DNA of 64,000 nucleotides from JAFGCN01 sp964547015 (GTDB lineage: Archaea > Aenigmatarchaeota > Aenigmatarchaeia > QMZS01), in NCBI GenBank assembly GCA_964547015.1, contig CAZJKT010000003.1, forward strand, positions 3,049-67,048, read 5' to 3'. The notes under the pieces were generated by a model, which saw only the letters and a list, made by a program, of their open reading frames with translations, was not told where the DNA came from and did no database searches. Positions 57,939-64,000 of the stretch are shown here, one piece after another. Within the stretch, counting starts at the first letter, position 1, and every line of letters starts with the position of its first letter. A program made the translations under genes and the position numbers.

Positions 57939-60901
57939 AAGCGCTTCCTCATTTCATCATAGATGTTACGGTAATTTTGTGAAACGAGACTGTCGCAGCT
58001 TATGAAAACTTCCTTGTATTTATCTTCCAGGAGCTTGTCCATGAATTTGCCGGCGGCTTTCTTTTCCTCGTCGTCCCTGCACGGAGGTCTCCAGATCGCT
58101 ATGGCTTTTTCGCCTTTGTACCTGCCCTTTACGACAAAATATTCAGCGCCGTTGTCCTCCAGTTTCTCCATTTTGTCCACATCAAGCCCCATCAGGTAAA
58201 TAAATGTCTCGATTAAGTCCACGGTTTTTTCTGTTGTGGCACCGTCAATTTTCAGGTCAGAACCGCCCGACTCGTTCAAAACCTTGATTTTTAAATCAAG
58301 GTGCTTGTCCTCAGTGTCCACTCCAAGGAAATTCCCGGATTTGCCCTTGTCTATGCCATTTTGGAGCATGTATTTCAAAACATCGCCCTTTTGGTCGTAG
58401 AATCGGTTCAAATCCATCTGTTTGAAGACCACATTTTCAAGGGCGTCCTCGTACTGTTCCATTTCGTGGTACTTGAAAAAGCCGCCAATTGAATCCATAT
58501 CCTGCGGCTTGCCGTCCTTCCAGTTTAGGGAGTAGAGCACTTTCTTTATCCTTGGATTGAGGACGGTATGAAAATAATCGCCCATTTCGACAAGGATGAA
58601 TTTTCTCTTTCCTTTGTCCTCCTTGTTTAGAGAGATTACTGCATGTCCGGTTGTTCCTGAACCTGCGAAGAAATCCAGATTCACAGAGGCATCATTCATT
58701 GTCGCACCAATCAATTGCTCATACAACGAAACGGGATGGCAATATGGAAAAAATAAATCCATACCATCTAAAAAATATTTACCACTTTTTGCATCTTTAA
58801 TCACAGACGAAAGTTGTCGCTTTGAGTCAGAATCAAGATATACTTTTTTTTGTGGCTGAGTAGAATGATCTTCACCCCACAGGATTTCATCGTCATCTAT
58901 CATCTTTTTCAGAGTTTCGGGTGTGCGAGACCAGCCATTGGTTGGGATAGGACAAGGTTTTTTTGTTTTGGGATGTATCAAAGGTATGTGGAATTTTGGG
59001 TCGGACCTATATTCGGGGGCACCCATAGCAACTCCACGAAAAACTCTGCCATCATCTTCAAGAAGTCTATATGCTTTCTCACCTCCCGTGAGATCTGTTT
59101 GAGAAATTATCCACCTTGAAAATTCTCTCCGTGAATCATCATTAACTCCACCCGAAAGCTCGATAAACCGCTTTGCATGCTCAATAATACTCAATACGGC
59201 ACTATTACGCATATAGACAGGTCCACTAAATTTGGAACGCCAAAGAATGTACTCGTGTTGCGTAGCGATTCCTTGTCTACCTAACATGGGATTCTTTTTA
59301 TCCCAAATTATTGTTCCTCTACTAGGTAAACCAAATCTATCCAACATTACAAATAAAACCTCATATTCATTTTCATCGATATGACATTGAAAGACACCCT
59401 CCAATGATAAAACCTTGGCAGACGATTCTACACACTGAGACATAAGAGATAGCCAACTTGAATGCCTGTAGTTGTTTTTATAAAGAAAACCACTAGTTTC
59501 AGTATTATATGGAGGATCAATGTGTATGCAAGTTACCCTTTCTCTGTACTTCTCCTGCAAGAGATTGAGCGCCTGCCAGTTCTCGGAATGAATCAAAATC
59601 CCGTCAAGTTTCTCGTCAAGCCCCTCGATTTGCCCCAAAATCCTCCATTTGAAGCTATTTGAGAAGTTTTTAGTGTCAAGGGGCAGTTTTCTCCACTTGC
59701 CGTTTATTTTAAGGTCGTCTTTGCCCTTGACCTCAATCCCAAAAAGGGCTTTCCACTCGGAAATCTGGGTCTTATTTGACAAGATTTCCGGAACAATTTC
59801 CTCCAAGAAATTTTCCCCGCAAAACTCTGAAATCTTGTCCAGAGTGATTACATAGTGGCTCTCCAAAATGAATTTCTTCTTCTCCCAGACTTTTTTCTTG
59901 AGATTCTCCAAAGCGTCGAGCTTCTCGATTATATTCTTCGAGACATCCTTGAAGACTTTTGCGACGATTTTGCGGTTCTCGCTAAAATTGCCCTTATCGT
60001 CAATATAATCGTCCACATGCACGACTTCCTGATTTAAGTAAAAATTGAGTTGCCCTCTCAAAAACCCGCCCAGATTCTTGTGGATAAAATAATCCTCCTT
60101 GTACTTTCTCTGGAATTTGTTCAAAATGCCCTCCAGGCCCTCAATTTCGCCAACGGTCTCCAAAATCTTTGAAATCGCCTGCAAATTGAGGGCTTTTTGA
60201 ATTTCTGCCTGATTCTTGCCAAGCTCCTTAAGCTCGTCTGTGACAAAAACCCGCTCAAAATTCACCTTAAGTTCGCCGTCATCCTCAATCGGGTTCTCCT
60301 CAGAAAGCATAAAACAGGTCATTCCTCCCTTCTGGTTTCCCTTTTTCTCCTCGACCTTGACCACCCGCAAAAGCACCGTGCGCCCGTTTGCCTCGAAACT
60401 GAAGCGGGAGTATCGCTCAGAAGTCTTAATATAATACATATCCTTTGTCACCCAGTGCAAATCTACCTCAGAGCCGTCATAAGGGATGAGATAAGTGCCC
60501 TCTTTGAAATAAAACTGCGAGATAAAATCGCCGTCCTGATAATACCTTGAAAAGAAATTTACAAGGTGCTTGTAAATCTCATCAGTAATATCGCCAATTG
60601 TGCCAATTTCTTTCTTCTTTGCCAGCAAATCCTGGTATTTTTTAGAGTCCTCCAAAGAAACGCCGGCTTCGGTAAGGGTTTTTCTAAGCTCAGAAAGCTC
60701 TTTTTCAATGTCCTCGCCAAACTCCTTCCTGATATTGAGAATCCCGGTTTTCACAAGCACGGAAAGCTCCTTTTCGACAAATGCGTCGATTTCCTCATTT
60801 TTCTGCTTCATCAGGCGATAGACCCCAAAATCAAGGTCTTTATCGTCAGACCGAAACATTTCTCTTAACTGCTTTTTCAAACGGTTAAATGATTCATCCA
60901 T
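57932..60901 (-). CDS. Type III restriction-modification Mod subunit (N6-adenine or N4-cytosine methyltransferase)
   Basis: 989 aa from ATG 60899-60901; the longer frame reading into the helicase gene is rejected. A large N-terminal region (1-450) is followed by DPPYNTETSGF (about 461), a central target-recognition region (about 480-740) and FAGSGTTGHAV (about 743), i.e. beta-class motif order. The last third (about 780-989) is unusual for Mod. The TRD stretch looks A/T-richer than its flanks. Start is 1 nt after the helicase stop. Confidence 0.88.
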   Translation of the reverse strand: MDESFNRLKKQLREMFRSDDKDLDFGVYRLMKQKNEEIDAFVEKELSVLVKTGILNIRKEFGEDIEKELSELRKTLTEAGVSLEDSKKYQDLLAKKKEIGTIGDITDEIYKHLVNFFSRYYQDGDFISQFYFKEGTYLIPYDGSEVDLHWVTKDMYYIKTSERYSRFSFEANGRTVLLRVVKVEEKKGNQKGGMTCFMLSEENPIEDDGELKVNFERVFVTDELKELGKNQAEIQKALNLQAISKILETVGEIEGLEGILNKFQRKYKEDYFIHKNLGGFLRGQLNFYLNQEVVHVDDYIDDKGNFSENRKIVAKVFKDVSKNIIEKLDALENLKKKVWEKKKFILESHYVITLDKISEFCGENFLEEIVPEILSNKTQISEWKALFGIEVKGKDDLKINGKWRKLPLDTKNFSNSFKWRILGQIEGLDEKLDGILIHSENWQALNLLQEKYRERVTCIHIDPPYNTETSGFLYKNNYRHSSWLSLMSQCVESSAKVLSLEGVFQCHIDENEYEVLFVMLDRFGLPSRGTIIWDKKNPMLGRQGIATQHEYILWRSKFSGPVYMRNSAVLSIIEHAKRFIELSGGVNDDSRREFSRWIISQTDLTGGEKAYRLLEDDGRVFRGVAMGAPEYRSDPKFHIPLIHPKTKKPCPIPTNGWSRTPETLKKMIDDDEILWGEDHSTQPQKKVYLDSDSKRQLSSVIKDAKSGKYFLDGMDLFFPYCHPVSLYEQLIGATMNDASVNLDFFAGSGTTGHAVISLNKEDKGKRKFILVEMGDYFHTVLNPRIKKVLYSLNWKDGKPQDMDSIGGFFKYHEMEQYEDALENVVFKQMDLNRFYDQKGDVLKYMLQNGIDKGKSGNFLGVDTEDKHLDLKIKVLNESGGSDLKIDGATTEKTVDLIETFIYLMGLDVDKMEKLEDNGAEYFVVKGRYKGEKAIAIWRPPCRDDEEKKAAGKFMDKLLEDKYKEVFISCDSLVSQNYRNIYDEMRKRLW

Positions 60902-60902
60902 T

Positions 60903-63845
60903 CTAAATTGCCCTCTTGAAGTGCTTGCACATAAATCTATATGGGCAATTTTTACAAAAAAGCTTTCCTTTTCCGGTTCCGCAATATTTTTCGCCAATTA
61001 CCGCCTCAGAAAACTCATTCAGGACCCTCTTTGCTTCAGAACCGTCTTCAACAGGAAATTCTGCGTCCGAAAGCCGGAATTTTTCCTCCTCAATTGGATA
61101 GGCCACAGCCCGATCCACCTTTTGCCCGTCCTTTCGCAGGGCGTTGGCATAGAACTTAAGCTGAAGGTCCACATGGGTCTCAGATATGGCTTTGAGCTTT
61201 CTTGCCTTGAAATCCATCAAAACTACCTCGCCGGCCTTATTCTCAAAGAGAAAGTCAGTCCGACCCCGAATCCTTATTCCTTCCATCATCACACTTACTG
61301 GGGACTCAATCGAAATCACGTGCCCAAGCTCCTTTCCCATGAAATCATTATACCTATCCAGGCTTCTTCGGATTTTGTGGCGAAAAATCTCATTATTCTT
61401 GCCAAGATCCACCCAGGATTCATCCAGAATTGCCTCCAGTCTCTGACCGTCAACACAAGAACCTCTACCCATATCCACATTTAGCTTGGCTAAAGCGTTA
61501 TGGTATATTCTGCCAACTTTTTGCTGGAAAATCTCCTCCGCTTTGAAACCATACACATAGTTTATCTTGAAACGCTCTGGGCAGTCAACAAAAGTCGAAA
61601 TAGCCGAAAAATCGACCAGCTTTATCCCCGGCTTTTCTTCGGGTTTCGGGCTGATTTCCACATTCGCCAATCTATCCTCGCTAAAGTCTGAAATGTGCCC
61701 GTCAAAATCAGAGATAAATTCTGAGGGGTTTGAAGTTTTCCCGCTATCATAAGCATCAAAATGGGTTAAAAAGAGTGCATCCCTGGCTCTGGTAATCGCA
61801 ACATAAAAAAGGTTCTCCTCCTCTTTTAGGGGTGAATATTTCTCATAGAGATAAAACTTCTCAGGTATATTTATCAATTCAGAAGGGAGTTTCGATTTCG
61901 GTATACGCCTCTTAGTAAGAGAGGGAACAATTACTACCGGAAATTCAAGCCCTTTTGCCTGATGAATATTCATCAAGTACAGTGAATGATTGTCCAGAAC
62001 CTCAAAGCCGTCCGCCTTTTTATTAATATTGAGGTTTTCTGGAAAAGCACTCAAAAGCCTCAAAAACATCAAAAAATCGCCATTGCCATACACGAAGACA
62101 AAATCTTCTAGCAGTTTTGAGATATTCCCAAGGATGTAGAGCGATTTTTTCCGGGCAGCGTCTTGTTCCAGACCAATAACGTCAAAAATACCCATTATCT
62201 CGTAAAATACATCCTGAATGGATTGCTCGCCGCGCTCGGCAATCCTGGCACGAAGGTGATTCAGCTCGACAATTTTTCGGGCAGAATTCTGAGAGATTCC
62301 CTTTTCAGCCAAAACCTTTGGATCATCAAATAATGACCAGTTTAGTTCCCTGAGTGATTCAAGGTCACAACCGCACTCAAGAGAACCCCTTTCAAATAAT
62401 TCCGAGAAGTCAGAATAGCCCGTCACCTTTGGAGTTTCGTTCTCCTCCTCCAGACCAAAAACATACGCCATGAGGTACAATATCTCTTCCACTTCGGGAT
62501 TTCTCAGAAAAGACATTCCGCCATAAAGCACATATGGAATCTCAGTGTACTCCTTATCTAAAAGCCCCCTCAATTTAGCGCCATGGTACTTAAGACTTCT
62601 AAATAAGATGGCAACATCCCCATAATCGCTTATTTTGCCATTAAGCTTGAGTTCTTTTATAAGATTTAGTATGCTTCTCGCCTCTTCTGTTTCGTTCTCC
62701 GCGCTTATGTGGTAGACCTCGCAGCATTCAGCACGGTTATTTTTGAGATTTATATGGGTCCTACCCCGTTTTTTCAAAAAGAAATCAGAGAGCCCGACAA
62801 TCTCCTTTCTGGACCGAAAGTTAATGTCGAGATTGATTGACCTGGCATCCGGATACTGCTTCGAAAAGCTGTCGAAAATATTGGGATTTGATCCCCTGAA
62901 TCCATAGATAGATTGGTTTCTGTCGCCAACACAGCAAATATTATTCTTAGGGGCAGCAACCGCAGACAGAATCTTCCACTGGAGAGGGTTGATATCTTGA
63001 AACTCGTCGATAAGGATATAATCGTACTTATTTTGCAACTCAGCAAGTATGCCTGCATCGTTAGCTAATATTTGCCAAGCAAACGCCTCAAGATTAGCAA
63101 AATCAAGATACTTGTGCTCACTAAGTAGCTCCATATATAGCGGATAGGAATCCAGAGCCAAATGAATGATCTGTCTTAATTCTTCTTCTGACACCTCTTG
63201 ACCTTTCTTTTTATGCTGATCGGTCAAGCGTTTTATAAGTTCATCGCCCCCTTCAGCAAGAAGTTCTTGTTTAAGTTTATCAAGGTTTACCTGGTTTTCC
63301 GTCAGAGTATCGTAAAAACCAGATAAAAGTAGGATCAACTCATTGTTGTGCTTAACACCTTTTATTTTTCTAAGTTCCCCCAAATCAAGCCCAAGCCGCT
63401 TGAGATTTTTCTTCAGGAACATGTATCGCCGGAAATCATCCAATATATCAAAATCTGCATACTTTTCGCCCCCACCACACTCCTTGAGCACACCTTCGCA
63501 AAAGGAGTGAATTGTGCCTATGAACATTCCACTAACATCTCGACTTGTTCTTGAAACCAGCCGCTGTCTCATCTCCTCAGAAGCTTTTACAGTAAAGGTG
63601 GTCATCATCATTCTGCTCGGATCAATGTTCAATTTATCGATCAGATAGAATGCTTTCTCCGTGAGAACGCGAGTCTTCCCGGTCCCGGGACCTGCAACTA
63701 TTAACAAAGGAGAGTCTGTGGACTCAACAGCCATTTTCTGGCTTTCGGTAAGCCCTATTTTCTCCTCTACGGTCATTTCCATCTTTTCCACCCGCTTGCC
63801 CTTTCTACGAAGGATACTACTCTTTAGGTAATTCAGAATACCCAT
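60903..63845 (-). CDS. UvrD-like helicase fused to Cas4/RecB-type nuclease
   Basis: 980 aa. Superfamily 1A helicase: AGPGTGKT (51-58), DEFQD (about 278), YGFRGSNPN, QAKGLEFPVVIVPS and YVAITRARDAL. C-terminal PD-(D/E)xK nuclease: RGRTDFLFENKAGEV, MDFKARK (about 855-875), with four Cys (CPERF about 765, then CKNCPYRFMC at 962-971) for an Fe-S cluster as in AddB/Cas4. It should unwind and degrade DNA. First gene of the defence operon, behind a TATA box (63859-63868). Confidence 0.92.
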   Translation of the reverse strand: MGILNYLKSSILRRKGKRVEKMEMTVEEKIGLTESQKMAVESTDSPLLIVAGPGTGKTRVLTEKAFYLIDKLNIDPSRMMMTTFTVKASEEMRQRLVSRTSRDVSGMFIGTIHSFCEGVLKECGGGEKYADFDILDDFRRYMFLKKNLKRLGLDLGELRKIKGVKHNNELILLLSGFYDTLTENQVNLDKLKQELLAEGGDELIKRLTDQHKKKGQEVSEEELRQIIHLALDSYPLYMELLSEHKYLDFANLEAFAWQILANDAGILAELQNKYDYILIDEFQDINPLQWKILSAVAAPKNNICCVGDRNQSIYGFRGSNPNIFDSFSKQYPDARSINLDINFRSRKEIVGLSDFFLKKRGRTHINLKNNRAECCEVYHISAENETEEARSILNLIKELKLNGKISDYGDVAILFRSLKYHGAKLRGLLDKEYTEIPYVLYGGMSFLRNPEVEEILYLMAYVFGLEEENETPKVTGYSDFSELFERGSLECGCDLESLRELNWSLFDDPKVLAEKGISQNSARKIVELNHLRARIAERGEQSIQDVFYEIMGIFDVIGLEQDAARKKSLYILGNISKLLEDFVFVYGNGDFLMFLRLLSAFPENLNINKKADGFEVLDNHSLYLMNIHQAKGLEFPVVIVPSLTKRRIPKSKLPSELINIPEKFYLYEKYSPLKEEENLFYVAITRARDALFLTHFDAYDSGKTSNPSEFISDFDGHISDFSEDRLANVEISPKPEEKPGIKLVDFSAISTFVDCPERFKINYVYGFKAEEIFQQKVGRIYHNALAKLNVDMGRGSCVDGQRLEAILDESWVDLGKNNEIFRHKIRRSLDRYNDFMGKELGHVISIESPVSVMMEGIRIRGRTDFLFENKAGEVVLMDFKARKLKAISETHVDLQLKFYANALRKDGQKVDRAVAYPIEEEKFRLSDAEFPVEDGSEAKRVLNEFSEAVIGEKYCGTGKGKLFCKNCPYRFMCKHFKRAI

Positions 63846-63858
63846 AAACTATCAACTG

Positions 63859-63868
63859 TAATATATAC
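63859..63868 (-). promoter_or_regulatory. TATA-like box of the defence operon
   Basis: Minus-strand AGGTATATATTAC lies 14-24 nt before the helicase ATG (63845), a spacing seen for many genes here. No other promoter is evident between the three defence genes, which overlap or abut. Confidence 0.55.
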
Positions 63869-63869
63869 C

Positions 63870-64000
63870 TAAGGACTTCTATGTAGCTTCATCAAAAAAG
63901 ACTACGAAAGGTTCACGAGAAGCTTGAAATGGCTTCTTAAAACACCCCCCGCCCACTTCGATTTCTTTCACCCCCCTAATTTGCAGATGCCCCATATAAG
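63870..64000. other. Right-edge noncoding stretch
   Basis: No open frame of note. A short inverted repeat (agaagc...gcttct, about 63920-63939) and two C-runs (cacccccc) are seen; otherwise nothing identifiable before the window ends. Confidence 0.5.

Noticed and set aside
1..64000. CRISPR arrays, rRNA genes, replication origin
   Set aside because: No regularly spaced direct repeats, no rRNA-like stretches and no origin-type repeat cluster or orc1/cdc6 gene were seen.

Overview
The window looks archaeal and most probably belongs to a small-genome DPANN-type lineage. Evidence: eukaryote-like ribosomal proteins and RNA polymerase subunits (eL21, Rpb4/RpoF, RpoN), class I lysyl-tRNA synthetase, Cbf5, Sec61-beta, a diphthamide enzyme, tRNA-splicing endonuclease and RtcB ligase, tRNA genes without encoded CCA, and start codons sitting about 17-26 nt behind A/T-rich TATA-like boxes, mostly without a Shine-Dalgarno. 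The intron-riddled tRNAs recall Micrarchaeota, but the phylum cannot be fixed from the sequence alone.

Layout. 1-2442: information-processing genes (eL21, RpoF, DUF655) and an orphan. 2465-9719: an unknown 535-aa protein, LysS, small orphans, a Nudix enzyme, a two-intron tRNA-Arg, a ferredoxin-thioredoxin-reductase-like protein and an M29 aminopeptidase. 9732-14530: agmatinase, a host gene apparently split by an IS200 element, and an L4/L23 ribosomal pair with an orphan between them. 14727-20938: tRNA-Leu(UAG) with four inferred introns, an archaemetzincin that has lost its catalytic residues, EndA, a nitroreductase, Cbf5, Sec61-beta, tRNA-Leu(CAA) with three introns, S9/L13, RpoN and thioredoxin. 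21154-30969: SecY/L15, two bactofilin-like membrane paralogues, a HemK2-like methylase, FKBP, a TraB-like protein, a histone-fold protein, prenyl synthase and a NadM-NadE fusion. 31187-36403: rhomboid, a HAD protein lacking its nucleophile, PorD-like ferredoxin and a small glycan cluster. 36453-43419: a ten-gene arsenic/organoarsenical and thiol-redox operon headed by ArsR, with a near-identical operator-like motif repeated before arsR and arsM. 43494-54675: DUF424, a Cys-repeat surface protein, ValS, a PPC-domain protein, Dph2, two near-identical membrane paralogues, a HAD phosphatase and RtcB. 54702-63845: a three-gene defence operon (UvrD-like helicase-nuclease, type III-like Mod, Res).

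The standout is the tRNA intron system. Three tRNA genes carry nine inferred introns at D-loop, anticodon-loop, variable-loop and T-loop positions. The three T-loop introns are each 95 nt and clearly homologous, and shared blocks recur in introns at the other positions and in a stretch directly behind the secY stop codon. The processing enzymes EndA and RtcB are in the same window, and EndA has an unusual Lys-rich insertion and a displaced catalytic lysine. I propose a spreading intron family with a co-adapted splicing endonuclease.
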